DNA of 64,000 nt from JAFAMS01 sp963715815 (GCA_963715815.1 OY970278.1:1922001-1986000); one strand, 5' to 3'. Shown: positions 8,912-18,072, counted from the first letter of the stretch. The notes: generated by a model from the sequence alone, not told the origin. A program made the numbers and translations.

Positions 8912-10189
8912 GTGACCACGACGCTTGCACCGCCGGCGCTCGATCGCGACGGATTTCTCGACTGGTACCGCCGTAACCGGCGGTGGTCGCGCTACTTGTT
9001 CGACCGCGTCTTACCGCACGCGTACGAATCGCGTCCGATACCACTCCGTCATCCGGCCGTCTTCTATGAAGGGCATCTCCCGGCGTTCTCGTTCAACAAG
9101 CTCGCGTACGAGACGTTCGGGCGTCCGCCGATCGACCTTGCGTTGCAAACTCTGTTCGAACGCGGGATCGATCCGGGCGACGCAGCGTCAGCCGCGGCTG
9201 CGAAACGCGCGCGTTGGCCCTCGCGTGCGGAAGTATGGGAATTCGGCGCCAAGTGCGACGCAGTCGTCGAGGACATTCTGCGTAACGAGCCGCTCGATGT
9301 CAAAGGTGATCCGCGCAAGGAGCGCGCGCACACGGCGTGGACGATTCTCGAACACGAGCCGATGCATCACGAGACGTTTTCCTACATCTTGCATCGCATG
9401 CCGCTCCAGGATAAAGTTCGTCCCGACGACTACGTGCAGCCGTGCGATGCGGAGCATCCGCCTCTACGCCGCATCGAAATTCCGGCCGGCATTGCGACCC
9501 TCGGCGCACGGCGGCGCGAGATCGTGTTCGGGTGGGACAATGAGTTCGAGGAGCACCGTGCCGATGTGCCGCGTTTTGAATGCGACGTCTATCCCGTGAC
9601 CAACCGTCAATGGATGGCGTTCGTGCGCGACGGTGGACCGCTGCCATCGTTTTGGGTCGAAGCCGACGGCGGCTTCAGGCTGCTGACCGCGTGGGCGGTT
9701 CTTCCGATGCTCGAGTCCGCGCCGGTATGGGTGACGAGCGAACAAGCTCGCCAGTACGCGTCATGGGCGGGACGTCGCGTCATGAGCGAAGCGGAATATC
9801 ATCGCGCCGCTTTCGGAACACCGGACGGCGAAGAGCAAGCATACCCTTGGGGTGAAGCAGCTCCAACGCGCGCACACGGGAATTTCGATTTCCAGAATTG
9901 GGATGTTGCGCCGGCAGGTTCATACCCCAAGGGCACGAGCGCCTTTGGGATTGCCGAGTTGATCGGCAACGGCTGGGAGCACACGTCGACGCCGTTCATG
10001 CCGTTTGAAGGCTTCGAGCCGCACGCTTCCTATCCGCAGTACTCTGCCGACTTCTTCGACGGCAAGCATTACGTTGTCAAAGGTGCCTCGCCGATCACGC
10101 CGATCGAGCACATTCGCCGCAGCTTCCGGAATTGGTATTACGGCGATTATCCGTATCTGTACGCAAAGTTCCGAACGGTAAACGACTAG
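8912..10189 (+). CDS. EgtB-like nonheme iron enzyme (DinB_2 plus FGE-sulfatase domains)
   Basis: Protein of 425 residues with an N-terminal DinB-like four-helix bundle and a C-terminal formylglycine-generating-enzyme fold. This is the architecture of EgtB/OvoA-type sulfoxide synthases, which join a thiol to histidine derivatives with O2. The three expected iron ligands are visible: His55 (YEGHLPAF), His148 and His152 (EHEPMHHETF, an HX3H pair). The FGE part contains YPVTNRQWMAFV, AEYHRAAFG, YPWG and RRSFRNWY. The histidine methyltransferase EgtD is not nearby, so the substrate could be ergothioneine precursors or something else. It starts with GTG 8912 and is followed six bases later by a BtuF-like gene. 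Confidence 0.8.
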   Translation: MTTTLAPPALDRDGFLDWYRRNRRWSRYLFDRVLPHAYESRPIPLRHPAVFYEGHLPAFSFNKLAYETFGRPPIDLALQTLFERGIDPGDAASAAAAKRARWPSRAEVWEFGAKCDAVVEDILRNEPLDVKGDPRKERAHTAWTILEHEPMHHETFSYILHRMPLQDKVRPDDYVQPCDAEHPPLRRIEIPAGIATLGARRREIVFGWDNEFEEHRADVPRFECDVYPVTNRQWMAFVRDGGPLPSFWVEADGGFRLLTAWAVLPMLESAPVWVTSEQARQYASWAGRRVMSEAEYHRAAFGTPDGEEQAYPWGEAAPTRAHGNFDFQNWDVAPAGSYPKGTSAFGIAELIGNGWEHTSTPFMPFEGFEPHASYPQYSADFFDGKHYVVKGASPITPIEHIRRSFRNWYYGDYPYLYAKFRTVND

Positions 10190-10195
10190 CACTTC

Positions 10196-11089
10196 GTGCG
10201 TATCGTTAGCTTGCTCCCGAGCGCGACCGAGATCTGCTTCAGCCTTGGTCTCGGCGAGCAGGTCGTCGGCGTCACGCACGAGTGCGATTTTCCGCCTGAA
10301 GCGCTGGCGAAGCCCAAGCTGACGCGTTCGATGCTACCCGAATCGCTGCAGACGCAGCCGGGAAGCTCGGGCGCAATCGACCGGCACGTGCGCGCCAACG
10401 TTCATCAGGGCTCGAGCCTCTACGCGCTCGATAGCGATCTGCTCGAAGCGCTCGCTCCCGATCTTATTATCACGCAGGAGCTGTGCGCCGTATGTGCGGT
10501 CTCCTACGATATCGTGGCCGGCGCTGCCAGACGCTTGCGCGGCGATCCACGTGTGATCTCACTGGAGCCTGCACGCCTCGAAGACGTCTTCGGAACGATC
10601 GATACCGTAGCGCAAATCTGCGGCGTCCCGGAGCGCGCGACTGCGGTGCTCGCGCATTTGCGAACGCGCGTCGCGGCGCTGCGCACAACGACAAGCGCGC
10701 TCGTGCGTCCACGAACGTTATTGCTCGAGTGGCCCGATCCGCCGATGAACGCAGGGCACTGGATTCCCGATATCATCGAACTTGCAGCCGGAGAACCCCT
10801 TTTGGCAAATGCCGGAGGCAATTCGCAAAAGCTCGAGTGGAAAGCAATCATACAAGCCGACCCGGACGTGGTGGTGGTTGCACCGTGCGGTTACGACCTT
10901 GGAAGGGCGAGAGATGCGATCCGGGAGCTCGATGCGTATCCTGCGTGGTGCACCTTGCGCGCCGTTCGCGAAGGGCGCGTCATCGCTATCGACGGCAACG
11001 CGTACGTAAGCCGTCCAGGGCCACGACTCGTCGACAGTGCCGAAATATTAGCGCACGCACTGCACGGCGACGCGCTGGTGCGCGTTTAG
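10196..11089 (+). CDS. BtuF-like periplasmic-binding-fold protein without signal peptide
   Basis: This 297-residue protein has the cobalamin/iron-chelate binding-protein fold (class III). The opening RIVSLLPSATEICFSLGLGEQVVGVTHECD is typical of BtuF relatives, as are DLIITQELCAVCAVS, PDVVVVAPCGYD and REGRVIAIDGNAY. The N-terminus goes straight into the first beta strand, so there is no export signal, unlike true solute receptors. Cytoplasmic homologues of this kind often carry the same CxxC segment (Cys at about 98 and 101). No BtuC/BtuD genes lie beside it. GTG 10196 is the start, six bases after the EgtB-like gene, suggesting co-expression. The exact ligand is unknown. Confidence 0.72.
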   Translation: MRIVSLLPSATEICFSLGLGEQVVGVTHECDFPPEALAKPKLTRSMLPESLQTQPGSSGAIDRHVRANVHQGSSLYALDSDLLEALAPDLIITQELCAVCAVSYDIVAGAARRLRGDPRVISLEPARLEDVFGTIDTVAQICGVPERATAVLAHLRTRVAALRTTTSALVRPRTLLLEWPDPPMNAGHWIPDIIELAAGEPLLANAGGNSQKLEWKAIIQADPDVVVVAPCGYDLGRARDAIRELDAYPAWCTLRAVREGRVIAIDGNAYVSRPGPRLVDSAEILAHALHGDALVRV

Positions 11090-11370
11090 CCGGCGCGTCG
11101 TAAAGCGGAGTGCCGCCCTGTTTTCAGCTCGCGGAAATAAACGGAGTAGACGCTGAACCAGTCATCCAAGAGTTCGGAATCGTCTTGCACGAGCGTGATT
11201 CCCGTTTGCTGCGCCGTCGTGTGCAGCAACTCCAGGATCCGGCGATTCGAGAGGCGCCCGAACTTATAGAGTCCGGCGCGAAAAGCACACTCGAACGCGT
11301 CCTCATGAATGACGCGCTCTATTTCGCTTCGGTAGACGCCCTGTAACTCGGGCCCCCGGCGAGTTGCCAT
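11086..11370 (-). CDS. Hypothetical protein, 94 residues
   Basis: Small protein with no recognised domain. It is predicted largely helical, with an acidic centre (QDDSELLDDWFSVYS) and basic ends. It begins at an ATG and its last bases overlap the convergent BtuF-like gene by four. It lies just downstream of icd on the same strand, with 28 bases between them, so it may be read from the icd transcript. An opposing frame at 11110-11346 also exists, but this strand has the better start and fits the operon direction. Function unknown. Confidence 0.55.
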   Translation of the reverse strand: MATRRGPELQGVYRSEIERVIHEDAFECAFRAGLYKFGRLSNRRILELLHTTAQQTGITLVQDDSELLDDWFSVYSVYFRELKTGRHSALRRAG

Positions 11371-11398
11371 TAGACAGACATTTTACCACATTTCGGGC

Positions 11399-12628
11399 TT
11401 AAGCGGACCCGACCAGTGCCATCCTGCGCTGCAGTTCCGTGTCGATTTCGTTAAGAAACTGTTGTGTATTGAGGAAGGGCTGGTCCGGCCCGATCAGGAT
11501 CGCGAGGTCTTTCGTCATCTTTCCGCTCTCGACGAGATCGACGCAGACGCGCTCCAGCGTCTTGGCAAATTGCACGACGTCGGGCGTCTCGTCCATCTTG
11601 CCACGATACGTCAAACCTTGCGTCCACGCATAGATCGACGCGATCGGATTGGTCGAGGTCTCCTTGCCGGCTTGATGCATCCGGAAGTGTCGAGTAACCG
11701 TGCCGTGCGCGGCTTCGGCTTCGACAGTTTTACCGTCTGGCGTCATCAGCACTGAGGTCATCAGGCCGAGCGAACCGTAACCTTGAGCGACAGTATCGGA
11801 CTGTACGTCGCCATCGTAGTTCTTGCACGCCCACACAATCTTGCCGTGCCATTTCAAGACCGAGGCGACCATGTCGTCGATCAGCCGGTGCTCGTACGTC
11901 AGTCCGGCCGCGTCGAACTTCGCTTTAAACTCCGCGTTGAAAATCTCTTCAAAGAGATTCTTGAAGCGGCCGTCATATGTCTTGAGAATAGTGTTCTTCG
12001 TCGAGAGATAGACGGGGTATTTGCGTGCCAGACCATAGTTGAGACAGGCGCGCGCAAAGCCGCGAATCGACTCGTCGAGATTGTACATCGAGAGCGCGAC
12101 ACCGGATTCATTGAAGACGAAGACTTCGCGTTCGACCGGCGCTCCGCCGTCTTTCGGCTCGAAGCGCATCGTTAGCTTTCCGGCGCCCGGAATGAGCATC
12201 TCCGTCGCGCGATACTGATCGCCGTAACCGTGACGCCCGATTACGATCGGTTCGGTCCAGTTAGGAACGAGCTTGGGAATGTTCCGGCAAATGATCGGCT
12301 CGCGGAAGATCGTGCCGCCGAGCTCGTTGCGGATCGTTCCGTTTGGTGAACGCCACATTTGTTTGAGATTGAACTCTTTTACTCGCGCCTCGTCGGGCGT
12401 GATCGTCGCGCACTTGACGCCCACACCGTATTTGCGAATCGCGCGCGCCGCATCGAGCGTGATTTTGTCATCGGTCTTATCGCGCGACTCAACCCCGAGA
12501 TCGTAGTACTCGAGATTGACGTCGAGATACGGCTTGATCAAGCGCTCGCGGATCATCTCCCAGATGATTCGCGTCATTTCGTCCCCGTCGAGCTCGACGA
12601 GGGTAGTCTTAACCTTGATCTTTGCCAC
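11399..12628 (-). CDS. icd: NADP-dependent isocitrate dehydrogenase, eukaryote-like dimeric type
   Basis: TCA-cycle enzyme oxidising isocitrate to 2-oxoglutarate with NADPH formation. The 409-residue sequence belongs to the IDH1/IDH2-like subfamily rather than the E. coli type: VELDGDEMTRIIW at the N-terminus, KCATITPDEARVKEF, KQMWRSPNGTIRN, and GRHGYGDQYRATE. The metal-binding aspartates lie in the VQSDTVAQGYGSLGLMTS region and the NADP loop is EAAHGTVTRH. The start is GTG 12628, with a GGAGGT ribosome site about ten bases upstream. It stands alone with respect to other TCA genes. Confidence 0.96.
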   Translation of the reverse strand: MAKIKVKTTLVELDGDEMTRIIWEMIRERLIKPYLDVNLEYYDLGVESRDKTDDKITLDAARAIRKYGVGVKCATITPDEARVKEFNLKQMWRSPNGTIRNELGGTIFREPIICRNIPKLVPNWTEPIVIGRHGYGDQYRATEMLIPGAGKLTMRFEPKDGGAPVEREVFVFNESGVALSMYNLDESIRGFARACLNYGLARKYPVYLSTKNTILKTYDGRFKNLFEEIFNAEFKAKFDAAGLTYEHRLIDDMVASVLKWHGKIVWACKNYDGDVQSDTVAQGYGSLGLMTSVLMTPDGKTVEAEAAHGTVTRHFRMHQAGKETSTNPIASIYAWTQGLTYRGKMDETPDVVQFAKTLERVCVDLVESGKMTKDLAILIGPDQPFLNTQQFLNEIDTELQRRMALVGSA

Positions 12629-12686
12629 GCGAAAAGTAACCTCCGATAAGCGAACCCGCGCCTCTTCGCCCCGAGGTTGCGTCTCC

Positions 12687-15600
12687 CTAGGCGAGGATCA
12701 GTGCAGCGGTGCTCTCCATGGAGGAGCTCTTCCCCTCCGTCAATGCGCGATGCACTGCGCTTTCGAGCGCCATCGCGCGCCCTTCACGCGCCGCACGTTC
12801 GCGTGCGCTGCGGTCCATCCGCCGCTCGAGAATCTCTGAGAGGCGCGCGATCTCGCGACGCTCGCGAAGACTTCCGGCGATCGCATGCGTGCGGCGCAAG
12901 CTTTGCGCGAATGCCAAGAGCCGAGCTGCGCTCTCGTCTTGCTGGCCATCGACGGCAATCCGAGTAAAGAGCTCGAAGCTGGCTGCCAGACGCCCCGGAT
13001 TCGCGAACTCGCGCAACGATTCGAGCGCGTCTCGCGCGTGCATCCTGCCGACGATCGAATCCGAGCGGAGCTCGACACGCGCCAGCAACAAGGTCGTAAA
13101 CGCGGTCGAGGCGTCGTCGTTGAATTCGTGACATTGCGCGGCCACGTCGTGAATGACTTCGATCGCGTGCGTCTCGTCATTACGTAGAAGATTGATTTCG
13201 ACGATCTCACTCACGACGTCGAGCATGATTTCGGCTGAGCCGCTGGCGCGCGCCGCATCCAGCGCTTCGGTGAGCAGCGCGAGTGCACGCGGAATATCGC
13301 CGTCCTGCTCGGCGACAATCTCCGACCAACCCAGAAGCGCCCGGGCCAGCGAGCGTGCCTCGCCCGCGATCCGGAACGCGTTGCTCGCGTGGTGATACAG
13401 TGAACCGGCTTCATCGAACCGCGCACGGGCATGACGTGCCAGCGCCAGCGCCAACATTACGCGCGCCGTCTCGGCGCCGTCATTGCTCGTTCCGGTTTCA
13501 GCCCGGAAGCGTTCGGAGAGCTGCTCCAGCCGGCCGGAATCGACTCCCGCAGCCTGGATCTCGATTGCAGCCTCGAGGACGTCAAGCAAACGCCGGCGCG
13601 AGAGTCGGTCGGCTTGGCAGATCGCGAGATCTAGGAATCGCGACGCCGTGGCGTGATGTCCCGACTCGATCCAGAAGAGCGCCATCCCAGCCGCCAGCGC
13701 GGCGCCGCTCTCGAGGTCTTCGCCGTTCAGCGCGCCTTCGAGAACGGAATCGACGTTTTCGCGCACCGCGGCGTAACGGTTGAATATTTCCGACGACGCA
13801 CCGGCCTGCAGCTCGGCGCGCAATCCGCTGACGACGCCGGCATAGTGACGTGTTGCGACGGCGCGGATTGCGGTTGGCTCATCGAATTCGACGAGCCGGA
13901 CCCCGACGTAATCTGCGATCGTCGCGAGCAGACGGTATCTTCCACTCTCGAGATCTACTTGGACCAGCGACTTCTCGACTAGCTGGGTGAGAATTTCGAA
14001 GCTCGTAGGACCGTCGAAGGCATCGCCGCCGGCGATCGCGCGCGCGGCCTCTTCGTCAAATGGTCCGCGCAGAATCGAGAGACGCGCAAGGAAGCGTCGT
14101 TCGGACTCGCTGAGCATGTCGAAGCTCCAGCCAATCCGGTCGTGCAGATCGGTCGGCTGCGCCAGCGGCGAGCCGTGGTCCGCGAGTTGCTGCAGGCTCA
14201 TGTTACGCAGGCGCATCGCGGCGAGCTCGATTCCGAGCGGCAGACAATCAACGCGTCCGACGACTTCGCGAACGACGGCATCTTCTTCCGGACCCGGTGC
14301 GAACTGCGGACGCACGTCGCGAGCGCGCGCGACGAAAAGCTTCATCGCATCGGCGAACGGGAACGGCTCCAGGCGAATTCCGACTTCGCCCGAGATCTCG
14401 AGCGGCTGGCGCGACGTCGTCACGATGCGCGCATCGTGACAATGGCGCGTCACGTTTGCGACAAGCGACTTGCACGCGCCAAGCAAATGCTCGCATGAAT
14501 CAAGAATGATGAGCGCAGGCGATGCGGCTAGTGAGGCGAGTAGTTCATCAACTGGACTGGCGCCCGGAAGTCCCATCGCGTGCGCGACGATTGCAGGCAA
14601 ACGGTCGCCGTTGCTTTCCGCACCCACTTCGATCAGCCAAACGCCGCCGGGGAATGTCGGCAGCGCGGCCTGCGCAGCAGCAATTGCCAGCCGCGTTTTT
14701 CCGACGCCGCCGGGACCGAGAATCGAGATGACTCCCGAAGTCGGAAGCGCGCGCGAAATCATGGCAAGTTCGGCATCGCGCCCGACGAACGAGGTCGGCT
14801 GGCCGGGCAAATTGGTACGGCCTTCGAATCGTCTGCGCGCTGGGCGTGTCTGACCCATGTAGGTGCTCGATGCAGCGCGATTGCGTCCGTTTTCTTTAGC
14901 TCGATAGAGCGCTGCGTCCGAAGTCGTTACCAGCGTTTGCGGTTCCTCATCGGCTTTGGCGAATAAGGTCGCGACGCCGGCACTGATGCTGACGTGATCG
15001 AGCTCCGAGCCGCGATGTACAATCCGCAGCTCTTCGACTTTGCTGCACATCCGCTCGGCGACGTCGATGCCGCCCTGCTCCGGAGTGTTGGGGAGCAACG
15101 CGACAAATTCTTCACCGCCATAGCGCGCCACCATGTCGCCGCTGCGCGAGACGCAGCTCAGAAGTGCTTGCACCACCTGCTGCAAGCAGTGGTCGCCCGC
15201 CACGTGGCCGTACGAGTCGTTGTAGACTTTGAAATAGTCGACGTCGACCATTACTAAAGAAAGCGGCTCGTGAGAACGAACCGCTCGTCGCCATTCATCG
15301 ATCAATCGCTCGTCAAACGCGCGGCGATTGTACGCGCCCGTAAGCGCGTCGCGCGTCGCGAGGGCTTCCAGCCGCTCTTTTTCTTGCGCAAGCGTCACAT
15401 TGTAGATCGCAACGGCCATGTATCGAGCGCACGTCTCGAGCAGCGTAATGTGCTCGGGCGTGAAGCGTTTCGCGCCGCCGGCGAGCGTGAGGAATCCGAA
15501 GCAGTCCGGCCCATAGCGCAACGGAATGAACAGCACGACGCGATCGCCCGGAATCGAACGAATCGTCGGGGCTTGCGAATCGAGGTCGTCGAGGTCGATC

Positions 15601-15839
15601 TCTTCGATCGCTTTGCTCGGATCTTCGTCGCCCGCAACAAACGACCAGCGCACGTGCAGCTTAGTCCGGTCGCTTTCAACGATCGCAACAAAGTGCGCGC
15701 TGAATTGCGACGCGAGTAAGTCACAAACACGCGAAAAGAGCACGTCCGGCGGCAACGCGGAGACGAGCATCTCGGCGGTACGCCGAATGATCATTCTCTC
15801 GCGCAACAAACCGCCGGAGCGAACGGCGGTATCGGGCAT
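12687..15839 (-). CDS. GAF-GGDEF diguanylate cyclase fused to STAND-type ATPase and helical repeats
   Basis: Very large cytoplasmic signalling protein of 1050 residues. Order: GAF-like sensor (about 20-155); GGDEF domain (about 160-320) with an active GGEEF at 241-245 and an RSGD inhibitory site at 232-235, spaced five residues before it; then a predicted ATPase of the AfsR/LuxR-associated STAND class with Walker A GPGGVGKT at 375-382 and a Walker B-like LIILDSCEHLL. A winged-helix-like spacer and a long TPR-type helical solenoid fill the C-terminal 400 residues. No DNA-binding domain is evident at either end. It may couple ATP-dependent assembly to c-di-GMP synthesis. It is monocistronic, 58 bases upstream of icd. 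Confidence 0.88.
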   Translation of the reverse strand: MPDTAVRSGGLLRERMIIRRTAEMLVSALPPDVLFSRVCDLLASQFSAHFVAIVESDRTKLHVRWSFVAGDEDPSKAIEEIDLDDLDSQAPTIRSIPGDRVVLFIPLRYGPDCFGFLTLAGGAKRFTPEHITLLETCARYMAVAIYNVTLAQEKERLEALATRDALTGAYNRRAFDERLIDEWRRAVRSHEPLSLVMVDVDYFKVYNDSYGHVAGDHCLQQVVQALLSCVSRSGDMVARYGGEEFVALLPNTPEQGGIDVAERMCSKVEELRIVHRGSELDHVSISAGVATLFAKADEEPQTLVTTSDAALYRAKENGRNRAASSTYMGQTRPARRRFEGRTNLPGQPTSFVGRDAELAMISRALPTSGVISILGPGGVGKTRLAIAAAQAALPTFPGGVWLIEVGAESNGDRLPAIVAHAMGLPGASPVDELLASLAASPALIILDSCEHLLGACKSLVANVTRHCHDARIVTTSRQPLEISGEVGIRLEPFPFADAMKLFVARARDVRPQFAPGPEEDAVVREVVGRVDCLPLGIELAAMRLRNMSLQQLADHGSPLAQPTDLHDRIGWSFDMLSESERRFLARLSILRGPFDEEAARAIAGGDAFDGPTSFEILTQLVEKSLVQVDLESGRYRLLATIADYVGVRLVEFDEPTAIRAVATRHYAGVVSGLRAELQAGASSEIFNRYAAVRENVDSVLEGALNGEDLESGAALAAGMALFWIESGHHATASRFLDLAICQADRLSRRRLLDVLEAAIEIQAAGVDSGRLEQLSERFRAETGTSNDGAETARVMLALALARHARARFDEAGSLYHHASNAFRIAGEARSLARALLGWSEIVAEQDGDIPRALALLTEALDAARASGSAEIMLDVVSEIVEINLLRNDETHAIEVIHDVAAQCHEFNDDASTAFTTLLLARVELRSDSIVGRMHARDALESLREFANPGRLAASFELFTRIAVDGQQDESAARLLAFAQSLRRTHAIAGSLRERREIARLSEILERRMDRSARERAAREGRAMALESAVHRALTEGKSSSMESTAALILA

Positions 15840-15952
15840 TAGGGCGGCGGCCTTCTAGGGGCAGCCTCGCTTCCCTACCATCCCAGCCTACCCTGTGCTC
15901 ACCATCTCACAACTCTCTTAATGTTTGAGCACGAAATGGGGTCAGACGACTC

Positions 15953-16546
15953 CTAGCGTTTCAGCATCGGGCGCCCTTCACGGGCCACGAGAAGGTCGTG
16001 CATGTCGCTCGCGTGCTCTTCTTCCTGAGCCAAGATCCCTTCGAGCATGACGCGCGTCGTAGGGTCCTTATCGCCGAAGAAGCGGATCATCTCGGTGTAG
16101 GATTCAACCGCGATGCGTTCGGCGATCAGATTCTCCTTGATCATGTCGATGAGGTCGGGTCCCGAGCTATATTGGCTGTGCGAGCGAGTCAGCAGTCCCT
16201 CCGGATTGAGGTTCGGCGTCCCGCCAAGCTCGTTGATGCGCTCGGCGATCTTCCGCATGTGCGCCAGCTCCTCGCTCGCATGCTGCTCGAACTCCGCCTT
16301 GACTTCGGATGAGTTGATTCCCATCGCCGCCGTCGCGTTGGCGGTGTAACGCAGGACGCACACGATCTCGGTCGCCAGCGCCGTTTGCAAGACGTTGACG
16401 GCCTCGCTTGGATCGAGTCCGTAGCTTGCGGTCACGGGGCCCTTCTCCATCGAGGCTTGCGCGCGCCGCCGAAGCTCCTTGACGTCCGAGACAAACGGCT
16501 GGCTTTTCTTATGACCATTCTTGTGAGATGAACGTTTGAGCATCAT
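15953..16546 (-). CDS. Ferritin-like (bacterioferritin/Dps-related) diiron protein
   Basis: The 197-residue protein has a four-helix ferritin-like core after a basic tail of about 25 residues (KRSSHKNGHKK). Metal ligands can be read on all four helices: Glu in LATEIVCVLRY, Glu/His in ASEELAHM, Glu in AERIAVESY, and EEEH in the last helix. This is the pattern of bacterioferritin-type and DpsL-type proteins that oxidise and store iron. No heme methionine is obvious. The lysine- and histidine-rich N-tail could bind DNA, as in Dps, but that is inference. It is divergent from the ALDH-like gene, with 57 bases between them. Confidence 0.85.
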   Translation of the reverse strand: MMLKRSSHKNGHKKSQPFVSDVKELRRRAQASMEKGPVTASYGLDPSEAVNVLQTALATEIVCVLRYTANATAAMGINSSEVKAEFEQHASEELAHMRKIAERINELGGTPNLNPEGLLTRSHSQYSSGPDLIDMIKENLIAERIAVESYTEMIRFFGDKDPTTRVMLEGILAQEEEHASDMHDLLVAREGRPMLKR

Positions 16547-16603
16547 GGGCCCACGTTACCCGCAAAAGCGGGGGCCGATGCCAGCCGGCGGAAAAGTCGT
16601 CTC

Positions 16604-17470
16604 ATGGCGAAAAAGGACGCCGATAGCCGCATAGCTGTCCGTAAGATGTACAAGCTTTATCTGGGCGGGCAGTTTATCCGGAGCGAATCGGGACGGACCG
16701 ACGTATTCGGCGACGCCAATGTTGCGCGCGCATCGCGTAAGGATCTTCGTGACGCGATCGTCGCAGCGCGCAGCGGACAGGCCGCCTGGTACGGAACGAC
16801 GCCGGCACTTCGCGGCCAAATTCTCTATCGTCTCACTGAGATGATGGAAGGCCGCCGTGCGGAGCTCGCAGAGCGTCTCTCGGACGAAGGCCTCGGACGC
16901 GCAGACGCGCGCAAAGAAGTAGGCTTCGCGATCGATCGCGTGCTGTGGTACGCGGGGTGGTGCGACAAGTATTCAGCCGTTCTCTCCGCGCGCAATCCCG
17001 TCGCAGGACCGCACTTCAATTTCTCGACACCTGAGCCGACGGGGATCGTTGGTGTCGTCGCCCCCGACCGCCCCAGCTTGCTCGGTCTCGTGACAGCCAT
17101 TATCCCTCCGCTTGTCAGCGGCAACAGCGTCGTTGCGATCGCATCGGAAACCGATCCGCGCACCGCGATCGTGTTCGCGGAGTGCGTCGCCACCAGCGAC
17201 ATGCATGCCGGTGCGCTCAACATTCTAACGGGCAAGCGGAGCGATCTGATTCCGCATCTCGCGCGCCATATGGACGTAAACGCCGTCGCCCTGTATTGCG
17301 CCGACCCCGAGACGAATGCCGACGTCACGCGCATGGCCTCCGAGAATCTCAAACGTGTCTATCTCGAGACAGCCGTCGAGGATGCGTGGACCGACGCGCG
17401 CTTCGAGGATTTGGACCGTGTCGCTGCGTTCGTCGAAATAAAAACGATCTGGCATCCGGCGGCAATTTGA
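16604..17470 (+). CDS. Truncated ALDH-family protein lacking the catalytic half
   Basis: The protein resembles the N-terminal coenzyme-binding half of an aldehyde dehydrogenase (YLGGQFIRSESG, VVAPDRPSLLGLVTAIIPPLVSGNSVV) and is 288 residues, against about 480 for the full enzyme. The LELGGK motif is replaced by LETAVEDAW, and the QGxxC nucleophile segment is absent. The reading frame is clean and well spaced and the gene is coupled to the next by a TTGA overlap, so it looks like a settled short form, not a fresh frameshift. Such half-ALDHs may act as partners for full-length ALDHs; here a deoC-ALDH pair lies 9.5 kb upstream. Activity as a dehydrogenase is not expected. Confidence 0.75.
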   Translation: MAKKDADSRIAVRKMYKLYLGGQFIRSESGRTDVFGDANVARASRKDLRDAIVAARSGQAAWYGTTPALRGQILYRLTEMMEGRRAELAERLSDEGLGRADARKEVGFAIDRVLWYAGWCDKYSAVLSARNPVAGPHFNFSTPEPTGIVGVVAPDRPSLLGLVTAIIPPLVSGNSVVAIASETDPRTAIVFAECVATSDMHAGALNILTGKRSDLIPHLARHMDVNAVALYCADPETNADVTRMASENLKRVYLETAVEDAWTDARFEDLDRVAAFVEIKTIWHPAAI

Positions 17471-18054
17471 AAGCGCGTGAGGCCCGCGAGGAGATCTTGG
17501 GCTGCGCGTACGCACTCTGGGATCGTGGTCTCGTCAGCGGTTCCAGTGGGAACATCAGTGCGCGGCTGGACGACGGCGACATTTTGATCACGCCGACGCG
17601 AAAAGCACTCGGCCTCCTCCGAAAATCCGACCTCGTTCGTATCGACACTGACGGCAAGCCGCGTAAGGGTGGAAAGCCCTCGAGCGAATGGCGTTTACAC
17701 GCGGCGGCGTACGCGGCTCGCAGCGATATCGAGGTGGTAGTGCACACGCATCCCACTTTTTGCGTCGTCTGGTCGGGCAAAGATCGTCTCTTCCCGCGCG
17801 AAACAGTCGCATCGACTGAATCTCTGCAAGCGATGAAGCTCGTTCCGTTTCATCCCAACGGAACGCAAGCGCTCGCCGACGCGACGCGCGCCGCACTTGC
17901 GGACGGTACGCCGCTCGCGCTTCTTGCACGCCATGGCCTGGTAGCGGTTTCGCATGAGATGGAAGACGCGTACGTGCAAACCGATCTCGCCGAAGAGTGC
18001 GCAAAAGTCGCATATTTCGGCGTCGTTTTGGGCCGTTCTCTTAGCTCGACTTAA
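17467..18054 (+). CDS. Class II aldolase/adducin-family protein (FucA/AraD-like)
   Basis: Zinc-dependent class II sugar-phosphate aldolase or epimerase fold, 195 residues. Key features are SGSSGNISAR (phosphate loop), SSEWRLHAAAY with the catalytic Glu, VVHTHPTF supplying two zinc histidines, and LLARHGLVAVS supplying the third. This set is shared by L-fuculose-phosphate aldolase, ribulose-phosphate epimerase and methylthioribulose-phosphate dehydratase, so the substrate is uncertain. The start is TTG 17467, overlapping the TGA of the half-ALDH gene; the two genes are translationally coupled. Aldolase plus ALDH partner suggests sugar-phosphate cleavage releasing an aldehyde. Confidence 0.85.
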   Translation: MKAREAREEILGCAYALWDRGLVSGSSGNISARLDDGDILITPTRKALGLLRKSDLVRIDTDGKPRKGGKPSSEWRLHAAAYAARSDIEVVVHTHPTFCVVWSGKDRLFPRETVASTESLQAMKLVPFHPNGTQALADATRAALADGTPLALLARHGLVAVSHEMEDAYVQTDLAEECAKVAYFGVVLGRSLSST

Positions 18055-18072
18055 TCAGAGGCTCGTCCGGAT

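Noticed and set aside
11110..11346. Plus-strand 78-residue frame
   Set aside because: It opposes the minus-strand frame that follows icd and has no ribosome site or recognisable domain.
16604..17470. Frameshifted full-length ALDH pseudogene
   Set aside because: No ALDH catalytic-half sequence (QGxxC, EIFGP) is found in any frame downstream; the region is occupied by an intact, coupled aldolase gene.
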